Shown: one piece after another, positions 10,838 through 20,134 of the stretch | How positions within the stretch are numbered: the stretch's first letter is position 1 | How the letters are laid out: each line of letters starts with the position of its first letter | Assembly (NCBI RefSeq): GCF_027886425.1 | Contig: NZ_CP115671.1 | Coordinates: forward strand, 2,294,001 to 2,358,000 | DNA length: 64,000 bases | Reading direction: 5' to 3' | Source of the DNA: Brevundimonas vesicularis | GTDB lineage: Bacteria; Pseudomonadota; Alphaproteobacteria; Caulobacterales; Caulobacteraceae | Notes under the pieces: model-generated | Database searches by the model: none | Told to the model about the DNA's origin: nothing | The model's input: only the letters and a program-made list of their open reading frames with translations | Program-made: the position numbers and the translations under genes

Positions 10838-11172
10838 CGCGCGCGGTATTCGTCGAAGCTGACGACGCCGTCGTGATTGCGGTCCAGCCGGTCGAAATCG
10901 GCGCGGGTGGGCGACGATTGGGCCAGGGAGGGCGCGGCGACGGCGCCCAGCGCCAGGCCCGCGACGGCGGCGGCCAGCAGGGGCCGCCAGCCCAGGCGGG
11001 GTTGAGGGCGTGCGGACGAGGCCGCATTCAACTCGGCGTCGATGAAGCGGCGAATGGCGTCGCTGGCTGTCCTGCCCTCGTCACGGCACCGGGCCATGAA
11101 GGCGGTCTTGGTCGCGTGGGGCAGTCGGATTTCGACCGTTTCGGTCTTCTTGGGCGGCTTGTTGCGATCCAT
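10834..11172 (-). CDS. Ribbon-helix-helix / TM / EF-hand fusion protein
   Basis: A 112-residue protein with three unlike parts. Residues 9-48 (KTETVEIRLPHATKTAF, then RTASDAIRRFIDAEL) look like an Arc/CopG ribbon-helix-helix domain. Residues 62-84 form a hydrophobic segment ending APSLAQ, like a signal anchor. Residues 97-108 are a canonical EF-hand loop (D97, N99, D101, G102, S105, E108). GAGGAGG lies 7 bases upstream of the ATG at 11172, so the start is well supported. Function unknown; a DNA-binding head with a periplasmic calcium sensor is inference. It is convergent with lepB. Confidence 0.75.
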   Translation of the reverse strand: MDRNKPPKKTETVEIRLPHATKTAFMARCRDEGRTASDAIRRFIDAELNAASSARPQPRLGWRPLLAAAVAGLALGAVAAPSLAQSSPTRADFDRLDRNHDGVVSFDEYRAR

Positions 11173-11198
11173 GGCGCGCCTCCTCGCGGCGTCAAAGC

Positions 11199-11852
11199 TC
11201 AGTTCTTACAGCCGACGACCCAGGCGTCGTAATAAGGGTTCTGGACCCCGCTGACGGCAGGCGACGAGGCGAACATCCAGCCGCGGAAGATCTGGCGGCC
11301 TTCCTGCCGGCCGCGCGGCTGAAGCGAGACGTCCATATAGGCGATGGCGTCTTCGGTCAGTTCGTCCGGTGTCGTGACCTCGCAGGCGCGGGCCGCGAAG
11401 ATCAGATTCTGGTTGAAGCGCACGGGGCGACCGCCGACCTCCACCTCGAACTTCATCGTCTCGGCGGTGACCTTGTCGATGGCCTGAATGATCGCGAACT
11501 TGCGACGCTGGCGACGCGCGGGCGTGGCGGGCTGGTCGAGGGCCTTGGTGGCGACGGGCTTCTCAGCCGCGACCTCCTCCTCGGCCTTTTCCTCGACGGC
11601 GGCGTCCTCGGCGATGACGACGTCGGGCGGCGGGGCCACGGCGACCGGAGAGCGCGGAGCCGGTGCGCCCGCGGGCGGCGTCTCGGTCGGGACCGCGGGT
11701 TGGGCCGGGGTGGTGCGCAGAATGTCGCCGATCGGATCCTGGACCGGACGCGCATCGCGCGGCGCGTCCTGAAGCACGCTGGCGGTCACTGCGCCGGCGC
11801 TCAGCACAGCCGCGACGGACGCCGCGCCCAACAGGATGCGGCGGATTTTCAC
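11199..11852 (-). CDS. DUF2155 domain exported protein
   Basis: A 217-residue exported protein. The N-terminus (KIRRILLGAASVAAVLSAGAV) is a signal peptide. Residues 30-110 are a Pro/Ala/Glu-rich low-complexity linker. The C-terminal 90 residues are DUF2155, recognised by IQAIDKVTAETMKFEV, FNQNLIFAARACEVTTP, AYMDVSL, FRGWMFASSPAVSGV and a final YYDAWVVGC. It starts with GTG at 11852, sharing the sequence GTGA with the stop of the upstream NDUFA12 gene, so translation is coupled. Function is unknown; the neighbour hints at an inner-membrane or respiratory role. Confidence 0.85.
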   Translation of the reverse strand: MKIRRILLGAASVAAVLSAGAVTASVLQDAPRDARPVQDPIGDILRTTPAQPAVPTETPPAGAPAPRSPVAVAPPPDVVIAEDAAVEEKAEEEVAAEKPVATKALDQPATPARRQRRKFAIIQAIDKVTAETMKFEVEVGGRPVRFNQNLIFAARACEVTTPDELTEDAIAYMDVSLQPRGRQEGRQIFRGWMFASSPAVSGVQNPYYDAWVVGCKN

Positions 11853-12241
11853 TCGGGCGTCCACGCCTGATAATCGCCGGTCGCGGCCGGGCGCTTGGCG
11901 TCGCCCGCCAGCGAGCCGGGCGGACGCCAGGCCAGAGGCGTGCCGGTCATATTGGGCAGATGTTCTTTCTCCCAGGCGCGACGCGGCAGCGGCTGCTCGG
12001 TCGGCGGCAGGTCGAAGGTGTAGTGCAGCCAGCCGTGCCAATCGGGCGTCACCTTGGACGCCTCGGCATAGCCGTCATAGATGACCCAGCGACGCTTGCG
12101 GCCGTCGTAGCTGACGTTGTCGCGGCTCTCGTAATAGCGATTGCCGTTCTCGTCCTGGCCGACGAAGCGACCGCGTTTGGCGATGGTGAACCGGGTGCCG
12201 ATCGTGGCGCCCTCCCACCAGCCGAAAATCTTGCTCAACAC
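11849..12241 (-). CDS. NDUFA12-family NADH:ubiquinone oxidoreductase accessory subunit
   Basis: A 130-residue protein of the NDUFA12 (B17.2, complex I accessory subunit) family, present in alphaproteobacteria and mitochondria. Clear motifs are SKIFGWWEGATIGTRFTIAKRG, RYYES, RRWVIYDG, EASKVTPDWHGWLHYT and the C-terminal MTGTPLAWRPPGS. I chose GTG 12241, which places the conserved LSKIFGWWEG at the N-terminus as in the family; ATG 12301 would add 20 basic residues. It is co-transcribed with the DUF2155 gene by a 4-base overlap and is divergent from the NrdJ-like gene. Confidence 0.88.
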   Translation of the reverse strand: MLSKIFGWWEGATIGTRFTIAKRGRFVGQDENGNRYYESRDNVSYDGRKRRWVIYDGYAEASKVTPDWHGWLHYTFDLPPTEQPLPRRAWEKEHLPNMTGTPLAWRPPGSLAGDAKRPAATGDYQAWTPE

Positions 12242-12448
12242 GTCGTGGAATCCAACCGTAAGGGGTCGCCGGAAAGGGAGGCGGCGTCTGTTACGGATCA
12301 TAGAAACCCGCGCCCTCTTCGTCCAGCGTTCAGGCGACGCGGATTGAATCGATATCTTGTGGGCAACCCCGCCCTGCGACACCAGATGTATTGGCGAAGG
12401 GGCGCGCGACCGCCTAGGCTGGGCCGAACCTTTCGGAGAGACGCCGCC

Positions 12449-14977
12449 ATGCGCTTTCAATCCGGCTTCGCCGCTCGCGCAGAACGAGTCGCGATGGAGA
12501 CCCGCGTCATCGAGCGCCCCGCTGGCGTGCAGCAGGTCCTGGCCCCCGCCGGCTGGTCCGATGTCCGGATCGAGGCCTGGCTGGACTGGGCCGAGGCGGA
12601 AGGGTTCGCCACACCCCTGTCCGGCGACTGGCTGAACGGCGGCGTCGACGCCTGGGCCGAACGGCTGGCCGCGACGGGCGTGGCCGAGGGCGTGTTCGAT
12701 CGGGCCGAGGCCGCCGCATTTGTCGAGGAACTGTCGGGCGCCTTCAGGCTGGGCCTGGCGGCGCCGGCGGCGTCCGGACCTGCGGCTGTCGGCGTCGTCG
12801 ATCTGAACGATCCCGGCGCGGCCGCGCGTTTGAAAGTGCACACGGGCCGACGTGCCGCCGTGCGTCTCGGCGCCCAAGCGGCCGACGCCCTGGCCGAGGC
12901 GCTGGCGGGCGTAGCCGATGCGGTCGATCGCTGCGAAGGTCCGCGCGGCGACTGCGGCGATCCTTCGCGCAATCCGGCCCTGGGCCGGGCGGCGGCCCTG
13001 GCGCGGCGGTGCGGCGCCATCGACGCCGATATCCTGAGAGCCATCGACGGCGAACGTACCACGATGGCCTTGGAGCCGATAGTCGAAGGCGCGCCTCTGG
13101 TCGCCCTGGCGGACCGGACCCAGATCGCGGCGGGCGCGCCTGAAGCCTTGTTGGCGGCCGAGGCGGCGCTGGACGGCGGTCTGATCGTCGCCTTCGACCC
13201 GCGCGATGCGGAGACCGCGACGGCGCAGACCACGCGGGCTTTGATCGACCTAGGCGCCGTCCTGGCGCTCGACGGAGACATGGCGACCGATCTGGCGGAT
13301 CTGACGCGCCTGCTGATGGTGGCGCTGGACCTTCAGTCCGCCCGGCCCGGTCCCATCGCGCTGGGACCGGACGGCCTGCTGCAGGCCCTCGCGGCTGACG
13401 ACGACCGCAGGTCTCAGGCGCGGACGTTCGCGGAACTGGTCGCGGCGACGGCGGCGATGACCTCGGCCGAACTGGCGAGCTTGCGTGGCCCCTGCCCCGA
13501 CTGGGAAGACCCGGAGAAGCCGCGTCGCCATTCGGCCATCGGCCTGTTCGTCGACGATGCGGAGGCGCGGCTGCGGCTGGGCCTGGGTCGCGTCGCGGCG
13601 ATCGACGTGTTCCAGACGGCCGATGGCGAGATCGGTCGCCGGTTGCACCCCGCGCTTGCCTCGGCCATCACGGCGGCGGGCGGCGATGTTGAGGCGGCGG
13701 AGCGGTGGACCTTCGGTCGTCGCACCCTGGTCGAGGCGCCAGGCATCGACCACACAGCCTTGCGCGCCCTGGGCTTCACCGACATCGAACTGGCCGCCAT
13801 CGAGACCGCCTTGGGCTGGGCCGAGGATTTCGACACGGTCTTCGCCGCCCCCGTCTTGGACCCCGGCTTCATCCGCGACGTCCTGGGCGTGGAAGACGGC
13901 GATGGTCTGCTGCTGACCCTGCTGGGCGTGTCGGAAGAGGCGGAGACGGCGGCGACGCGCTGGGTCTTCGGTCATGGCGATCTGCGCGACTGGCCCGAGG
14001 CGCCGGGCAGCGTCGCCGCCCTGCTGGCCGATCCGGCGGCGGCGGCGGCCGAGCTGCGGCGCGCCATCGAGCCGTTCAGCGACATGCCGGACCTCGCGAT
14101 CGAATCGATGGACTGGCGCACGACCTCCACCCAGGCCGCGCGCCTGTTGAGCCAGGAGGCCCTGGACGGCCGTCGCGCCCTTCGCCTGTCGCGCGCCGCG
14201 CCGCCCGCCGGCCCGCTGCTGTCCCTGCCGCCGCTCGACGCCGTCCGCCCTGAACCTGCCCGCGAAGCGCCTCGCTCGGTTCCGACGGAACGGGTCGTAG
14301 AACGCGTCGTCGAGCGCGAACGCGCGCGCCGCAAACTGCCCGACCGGCGAAAGGGCTATATCCAAAAGGCCGCAGTCGGGGGCCACAAGGTCTATATTCA
14401 CACCGGCGAATACGAAGACGGCGAATTGGGTGAGATCTTCATCGACATGCACAAGGAAGGCGCCGCCTTCCGCAGCCTGATGAACAACTTCGCCATCGCC
14501 ATCTCCATCGGCCTGCAATACGGCGTGCCGCTGGACGAGTTCGTGGACGCCTTCGTCTTCACCAGATTCGAGCCGGCCGGGCGCGTCACCGGCAACGATT
14601 CCATCAAGTCGGCGACCTCCATCCTGGACTACATCTTCCGTGAACTGGGCGTCTCCTATCTGGACCGGCACGAACTGGCCAACGCCGATACGGAAGCGCA
14701 GAACCCCGACGATCTGGGCGACGGAAAGCCCGACGCCAACGCGGCCGTGCCCGCCGCCCGTTTCATCTCCAAGGGATTTGCGCGCGGTTCCGCGCCCGAC
14801 AATCTGGTCGTCCTGCCCTTCGGCAAGAAAGGCGATCCGGAAGCCCGCACCGCCGCCAACAGCGAGGCCATCGCCTGCCCCGCCTGCGGCGATTTCAGCC
14901 TGCAGCAACGCGGCGCCGCCTGGGTGTGCGACACCTGCGGGGCGGCCCCAGCGCTGAAGGGCGGCGATCAGGGCTAG
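12449..14977 (+). CDS. NrdJ-like (class II ribonucleotide reductase) protein lacking the catalytic core
   Basis: An 842-residue protein. From about residue 610 it is unmistakably the C-terminal part of vitamin B12-dependent ribonucleotide reductase NrdJ: KLPDRRKGYIQKAAVGGHKV, GEYEDGELGEIFIDMHKEG, NNFAIAISIGLQYGVP, FTRFEPAGRVTGND and SILDYIFRELGVSYL (TSCPD domain), then a zinc-ribbon-like CPACG-N13-CDTCG at about 810-830. Upstream, short stretches still align in order with NrdJ (PAGWSDV near residue 35; DHTALRALGFTDIELAAIETAL near 435). But the barrel is about 350 residues too short, and the catalytic Cys and NPC-type active-site motifs are absent. ATG 12449 has GGAG upstream. Reductase activity is unlikely; a regulatory or structural role is inferred. 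Confidence 0.8.
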   Translation: MRFQSGFAARAERVAMETRVIERPAGVQQVLAPAGWSDVRIEAWLDWAEAEGFATPLSGDWLNGGVDAWAERLAATGVAEGVFDRAEAAAFVEELSGAFRLGLAAPAASGPAAVGVVDLNDPGAAARLKVHTGRRAAVRLGAQAADALAEALAGVADAVDRCEGPRGDCGDPSRNPALGRAAALARRCGAIDADILRAIDGERTTMALEPIVEGAPLVALADRTQIAAGAPEALLAAEAALDGGLIVAFDPRDAETATAQTTRALIDLGAVLALDGDMATDLADLTRLLMVALDLQSARPGPIALGPDGLLQALAADDDRRSQARTFAELVAATAAMTSAELASLRGPCPDWEDPEKPRRHSAIGLFVDDAEARLRLGLGRVAAIDVFQTADGEIGRRLHPALASAITAAGGDVEAAERWTFGRRTLVEAPGIDHTALRALGFTDIELAAIETALGWAEDFDTVFAAPVLDPGFIRDVLGVEDGDGLLLTLLGVSEEAETAATRWVFGHGDLRDWPEAPGSVAALLADPAAAAAELRRAIEPFSDMPDLAIESMDWRTTSTQAARLLSQEALDGRRALRLSRAAPPAGPLLSLPPLDAVRPEPAREAPRSVPTERVVERVVERERARRKLPDRRKGYIQKAAVGGHKVYIHTGEYEDGELGEIFIDMHKEGAAFRSLMNNFAIAISIGLQYGVPLDEFVDAFVFTRFEPAGRVTGNDSIKSATSILDYIFRELGVSYLDRHELANADTEAQNPDDLGDGKPDANAAVPAARFISKGFARGSAPDNLVVLPFGKKGDPEARTAANSEAIACPACGDFSLQQRGAAWVCDTCGAAPALKGGDQG

Positions 14978-15034
14978 GTTAAGGGTTATGGCCTAGGGTT
15001 TGCTGACAGACGATCGAACGTCGGAGCCCGGTCC

Positions 15035-15526
15035 ATGAAACGCACACTTTCTCTCGGCCTGATCGCCGCTCTGCTGGCCGTCGCTGCGCCTGCGCTGGCC
15101 CAGGACGCGGGTCAGATCGCCAGCGTGCGGCGCGGCGCCTCCTGCGCCGGTTGCAATCTTTTTCAGGGCGACTTTTCGGGGCTGGAGGCGCGGGGCCTGA
15201 ACCTGGCCGGTTCACGCCTGCGTCAGGCGGATCTCAGCCTGTCGGTGATGAACCGCACGCGCTTCTCGAACACCGACATGCGTGACGTCGAAGCCTATGG
15301 CGGCGTTTTCTCGGGCTCGAACTTCTCGCGCGCCAACCTGACCAACGCCAGTTTCGTCGGCGCCTATCTGGAGGGCGCAAGCTTCGCCGGCGCGACCCTG
15401 TCGGGGACCAATCTGTCGGGCGCCCAGCTGGCGCGAGCCACGGGCCTGACTCAGGGCCAGCTGAACCGGGCGTGCGGCGACGGCTCCACGGTCCTGCCTC
15501 GGGGCTTGCGCATTCCGGCCTGCTGA
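15035..15526 (+). CDS. Secreted pentapeptide-repeat protein (short paralogue)
   Basis: A 163-residue protein with a cleavable signal peptide (KRTLSLGLIAALLAVAAPALAQ). The mature part carries about 20 pentapeptide repeats of the A(N/D)Lxx type (GLNLAGSRLRQADLS, SRANLTNASFVGAYLEGASF), forming a right-handed beta-helix. A CAGC pair precedes the helix and ACGDGST plus a terminal Cys follow it. The same frame of cysteines occurs in the longer paralogue 81 bases downstream on the same strand. Molecular function unknown; periplasmic location inferred from the signal peptide. Confidence 0.88.
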   Translation: MKRTLSLGLIAALLAVAAPALAQDAGQIASVRRGASCAGCNLFQGDFSGLEARGLNLAGSRLRQADLSLSVMNRTRFSNTDMRDVEAYGGVFSGSNFSRANLTNASFVGAYLEGASFAGATLSGTNLSGAQLARATGLTQGQLNRACGDGSTVLPRGLRIPAC

Positions 15527-15607
15527 GCGGCGCCGACCTTGCCTCGATTTCATGAAGTTACCTCGATTTAAGTAGGTGCGGCGGGGGTTTCGAGGCATTC
15601 AGGCTGC

Positions 15608-16495
15608 GTGAAACAGATCGCTGAACATATCCGGGTCCGCCCCACATTGACTCTGCTGACGCTGGGACTGGCGCTCGCCGCCTCCCCCGCCTTCGCCGGG
15701 GTCGAGATGTCGATGCAGGACCGCGACGTGGCCCGTTCGGTGTCACTGGGCGGATCGTGCAATCGCTGCGAACTGTCCGGCCGCAATCTGTCGGGCGCCA
15801 CCTTCACCGGCGCCAGCTTCATGAACGCCACCCTGGTGGGCGCCAACCTGCGCGGCGCCGAGATGATGGGCTCCAACTTCACCGGCAGTGATTTCAGCCG
15901 CGCCAACATGGGCGGGGTCGAGATCGTTGGCGCCAACTTCACCTCCGCCAACTTCACCGGGGCGCAGATCAACGGCGCCGAGGCGCAAGGATCGTCCTTC
16001 GTTCGCGCCAACCTGACCCGCGCCAACCTTTCGGGCAGCGAGATGCACGGCGTCAACTTCACCGGCGCCACCCTGGCTGGAACCAACTTCTCCAACTCGG
16101 AGCTGTTCGGCGCCACCCTGGCCAATGTCCGGGCGTCTGGCGCCAACTTCGCCAGCGCCGAGGTCACGGCCTCGAACCTTTCGGGCGGCGATTTCTCCAA
16201 CGCGGACTTTTCGAACGCCAGCCTGGATGGGGCGCGATTGACCGGCGGCAGCTTCTCGCGCGCCGACTTCTCCAACGCCTCGCTGCGTCGGACCGACATT
16301 CGCGGCGCCGACCTGTCTGGCGCGCGAGGCCTGACGCAGGACCAGATCAGCGAGGCCTGCGGCGACGGCTCCACCCGCCTGCCTGGCCGCCTTTCGCCCC
16401 AGGCCTGCCGCAGCAGCTCTATCCGCATCGTCCGCGCAGCGCCCACGCCGCCCGTGCCACCCCGCGTGCGCAACCTGGTCAACGCCGAAAACTAA
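15608..16495 (+). CDS. Secreted pentapeptide-repeat protein (long paralogue)
   Basis: A 295-residue paralogue starting at GTG, with a signal peptide (VRPTLTLLTLGLALAASPAFA). It has some 40 pentapeptide repeats (for example GANLRGAEMMGSNFTGSDF), nearly twice the length of the upstream protein. It begins with CNRC and ends with LTQDQISEACGDGSTRLP, matching the shorter protein's ends. The central helix has therefore expanded or contracted between conserved caps. The 81-bp gap carries a duplicated CCTCGATTT. After the helix there is a short Pro-rich tail. Confidence 0.88.
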   Translation: MKQIAEHIRVRPTLTLLTLGLALAASPAFAGVEMSMQDRDVARSVSLGGSCNRCELSGRNLSGATFTGASFMNATLVGANLRGAEMMGSNFTGSDFSRANMGGVEIVGANFTSANFTGAQINGAEAQGSSFVRANLTRANLSGSEMHGVNFTGATLAGTNFSNSELFGATLANVRASGANFASAEVTASNLSGGDFSNADFSNASLDGARLTGGSFSRADFSNASLRRTDIRGADLSGARGLTQDQISEACGDGSTRLPGRLSPQACRSSSIRIVRAAPTPPVPPRVRNLVNAEN

Positions 16496-16645
16496 GCCGT
16501 CCGCCTCGGATTCGTCCTCTGGGACTGCCCCGCATTTCAGGTCAGACCGCGTTACGGACACCAGAGGCCTTGGCCTGCGGCGCACCCCGATCCAACTCGG
16601 ACATCCTACGGGCGCCTCTGGCGATCTGCGGGTAGCCCACAGCAA

Positions 16646-16675
16646 AACGGCCCCCGGATTGCTCCGGGGGCCGTT
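16646..16675 (-). terminator. Intrinsic terminator of tuf
   Basis: A perfect 13-bp stem (AACGGCCCCCGGA and complement) with a 4-base loop, followed on the minus strand by TTTTG. It lies 70 bases past the tuf stop codon, so it should end the tRNA-Tyr/tRNA-Gly/tuf transcript. Confidence 0.9.
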
Positions 16676-16744
16676 CTGTTACGCTACTGTGTCTTTCGGC
16701 CTATGCGCGCCTCGCGGAGGCCCGCGACTTGAGGCCGGGTCTTC

Positions 16745-17935
<1,191 letters not shown>

Positions 17936-17998
17936 GGCCAAACTCCTGATGGCCCGGGTCCGTCAGCGGAGGGGCGCGATGCTGATCTTTTAAAAACC

Positions 17999-18072
17999 TG
18001 GAGCGGGTAGACGGGATCGAACCGACATCCTCAGCTTGGAAGGCTGCTGCACTACCATTGTGCTATACCCGC
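17999..18072 (-). tRNA. tRNA-Gly (anticodon TCC)
   Basis: A 74-nt cloverleaf on the minus strand with acceptor stem GCGGGTA/TACCCGC, anticodon loop CTTCCAA (anticodon TCC), T-arm GGTTCGATCC and an encoded 3' CCA. It lies between tRNA-Tyr and tuf. Confidence 0.95.
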
Positions 18073-18153
18073 GCGGAGACTGCGGAAGTTCTTTCGGAAC
18101 GCCGCAGCCGGTTCCTATCCGTCGTCCTGATCCGTCGTATCCGTCAAGGCGCG

Positions 18154-18237
18154 TGGTGGGGGAAGAAGGACTCGAACCTTCGAAGCTTACGCAGGGGATT
18201 TACAGTCCCCCCCCTTTGCCACTCGGGACATTCCCCC
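18154..18237 (-). tRNA. tRNA-Tyr (anticodon GTA)
   Basis: An 84-nt class II tRNA on the minus strand: acceptor stem GGGGGAA/TTCCCCC, anticodon loop CTGTAAA (anticodon GTA), a variable arm, T-arm GGTTCGAGTCC and an encoded 3' CCA. It is the first gene of the tRNA-Tyr/tRNA-Gly/tuf set. Confidence 0.95.
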
Positions 18238-18386
18238 AGCGCGCCTTGTCGAACCGTCGGACCCCTCGTTTCCGCCCATAAAGAAGCGGGACGAAACAAA
18301 AGCCTTCGGCTTGTCGCCTCCCCTAGGATAGAGGGGGCGCCCAGACCCGAAAGCCCTTGGGGCTCCAAATCGGAGGGCGTCTTATA

Positions 18387-19271
18387 GTGTCGTCGAAATC
18401 AGAACGCAACGACCGTAAAAGCGGTAAAAAACCGGTCTTCGGAAACCGTCCCGATGGCCCCCGCGACAAGGGCCAAAAGCCCGCTGCGCAAGGGTTTGGC
18501 CGGCGCGAGGAAACCCCTCGTCAGCCCCGTTCGCCCGATCGGGGCAAGTCGGACGCCGATAATTTTCTGTGGGGCCGCCATCCGGTTTTGGCCGCTCTGG
18601 CGAATCCCGCCCGTCGCGGCATGGGTCGTCTGCTGGCCACAGCCGAGCGCGCCGCCGAGATCGAGAACAATGCTCTCGCAAACGGCCACAAGATCGAGGT
18701 GGTCGAAATCCAGGCCCTGACCCGGATGCTGCCCCCCGGCGCCGTGCATCAGGGACTGGCCTTCAAGGTCCAACCGCTGGAAGGCGTGTCGCTGGAAGAG
18801 CTGGCCGAGCCGGCTGAGGGCGTCATCGTCATGCTGGATCAGCTGACCGACCCCCAGAACGTCGGCGCCATCTTCCGATCGGCCCTGGCCTTCGGCGCGC
18901 GGGGGATCATCGTTCAGGACCGGCATGCTCCGGCCCTCGCCGGCGCCCTGGCCAAAGCGGCCGTCGGCGCCACCGAACGCCTCCCTCATGCGCGCGTCAC
19001 GAATCTGTCCCGTGCGCTGGAGCGGCTGGCCGATCTGGGCTGGCGCGCCGTCGGGCTGGACGGAACGGGCGAACAGACGCTGGAAGAAGCGCTGGATCAT
19101 CAGCCGACCGTTCTGGTCATGGGGTCCGAAGGCGACGGCATCCGTCGTCTGGTCGCCGAACACTGCGACGTCCTGGCCAAGATCCCCATGCCGGGCGGAT
19201 TCGAGAGCCTGAACGTGTCCAATGCGGCGGCGGTCGCGCTTTATGAAGCGGCGCGCGCGCAACGCGGCTGA
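18387..19271 (+). CDS. rlmB: 23S rRNA guanosine-2'-O-methyltransferase (RlmB/TrmH-3 family)
   Basis: A 294-residue SPOUT methyltransferase. A basic, disordered N-terminus of about 60 residues precedes the substrate-binding domain (NFLWGRHPVLAALANPARR) and the SPOUT fold with the TrmH motifs VMLDQLTDPQNVGAIFRSAL (motif 1), TVLVMGSEGDGIRRL (motif 2) and IPMPGGFESLNVSNAAAVAL (motif 3, knotted S-adenosylmethionine site). RlmB methylates G2251 of E. coli 23S rRNA; the exact target here is inferred. Start is taken as GTG 18387 (VSSKSERND). Its stop codon lies in the first copy of a 25-bp tandem repeat. Confidence 0.88.
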   Translation: MSSKSERNDRKSGKKPVFGNRPDGPRDKGQKPAAQGFGRREETPRQPRSPDRGKSDADNFLWGRHPVLAALANPARRGMGRLLATAERAAEIENNALANGHKIEVVEIQALTRMLPPGAVHQGLAFKVQPLEGVSLEELAEPAEGVIVMLDQLTDPQNVGAIFRSALAFGARGIIVQDRHAPALAGALAKAAVGATERLPHARVTNLSRALERLADLGWRAVGLDGTGEQTLEEALDHQPTVLVMGSEGDGIRRLVAEHCDVLAKIPMPGGFESLNVSNAAAVALYEAARAQRG

Positions 19272-19316
19272 CAGAACGCCGCACCGAGGCTGCTGACAGA
19301 ACGCCGCACCGAGGCT
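19267..19316 (+). repeat. Perfect 25-bp tandem duplication at the rlmB 3' end
   Basis: Two identical 25-bp units (19267-19291, 19292-19316), each beginning GCTGACAGAACGCC and ending ACCGAGGCT. The first copy holds the rlmB stop codon (TGA 19269-19271) and the second ends 12 bases before the TerC start. A recent slippage or recombination duplication. Confidence 0.95.
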
Positions 19317-19327
19317 AAGGAGCGGAA

Positions 19328-20134
19328 ATGGAATTCCTCTCGTCTCCCGAACTCGCCAGCCAAGCCACGGCCCTGGGCCAGGTCTTGCTGATGGATCTGG
19401 TCCTGGCCGGCGACAACGCCGTCGCCGTGGGCCTGGCCGCCGCCGCCCTGCCCCAGGACCAGCGCAAGAAGGCCATTCTGATCGGCCTGGCCGCCGCCGT
19501 CGTCATGCGAATCGGCTTTGCGCTGATCACCGTGCAGCTTCTAGCTCTGGTCGGCCTGTTGCTGGCCGGCGGCCTGCTGCTGCTGTGGGTGTGCTGGAAG
19601 ATGTGGCGCGAACTGCGCGAGCAAGCGACGCACGACCAGGCCGAGGCCGAAAAGGAACTCGAACTGGCCATGAGCATCGAGCACGGCTCTGGACCGTCGC
19701 CCGAGGAACTGGGCCTGAAGCGCAAGAGCTTCGGCGCCGCCCTGCTTCAGATCATGGTCGCCGACATCACCATGTCGCTGGACAATGTGCTGGCCGTCGC
19801 CGGCGCCGCGCACGAACACCCTTGGATCATGGTCTTCGGCCTGGTGCTGTCGATCGCCCTGATGGGCGTCGCCGCCACCTATATCGCCAAGCTGCTGCAT
19901 CGCTTCAGCTGGATCGGCTATATCGGTCTGGTCGTCGTTCTGTATGTCGCCCTGCACATGATCTGGGACGGCGCCCGTCAGGTGGTGGTCCGCACCGGCC
20001 ATATGGACGAGTTCAACGCCTCGGCCCCCGCCTTCCTTGAGATCGGTCCCGAGGAAGCGGCCAAACATCTGGGCCAGAAGCGCACAGAGGACAGCCCAAC
20101 GCCGGCGCCCGCCGAACCAACGGTCGCGCCATGA
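19328..20134 (+). CDS. TerC/YjbE-family integral membrane protein
   Basis: A 268-residue polytopic protein with about seven membrane helices. The TerC signature appears twice as an acidic-Asn pair inside helices: LMDLVLAGDNAVAVGLAA (near residue 25) and ADITMSLDNVLAVAGAA (near 147), with a charged cytosolic loop between (residues 95-135). TerC-type proteins have been linked to metal export, notably manganese (YceF, MeeF, MneP-type), and to tellurite resistance. ATG 19328 has GGAG 6 bases upstream. It overlaps the rhodanese gene by ATGA, so the two are coupled. Confidence 0.85.
   Translation: MEFLSSPELASQATALGQVLLMDLVLAGDNAVAVGLAAAALPQDQRKKAILIGLAAAVVMRIGFALITVQLLALVGLLLAGGLLLLWVCWKMWRELREQATHDQAEAEKELELAMSIEHGSGPSPEELGLKRKSFGAALLQIMVADITMSLDNVLAVAGAAHEHPWIMVFGLVLSIALMGVAATYIAKLLHRFSWIGYIGLVVVLYVALHMIWDGARQVVVRTGHMDEFNASAPAFLEIGPEEAAKHLGQKRTEDSPTPAPAEPTVAP

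Noticed and set aside
11663..12448. Extension of the NrdJ-like gene to an upstream in-frame start
   Set aside because: The added 262 residues read antisense through DUF2155 and NDUFA12 and have no similarity to the rest; ATG 12449 has a ribosome site.
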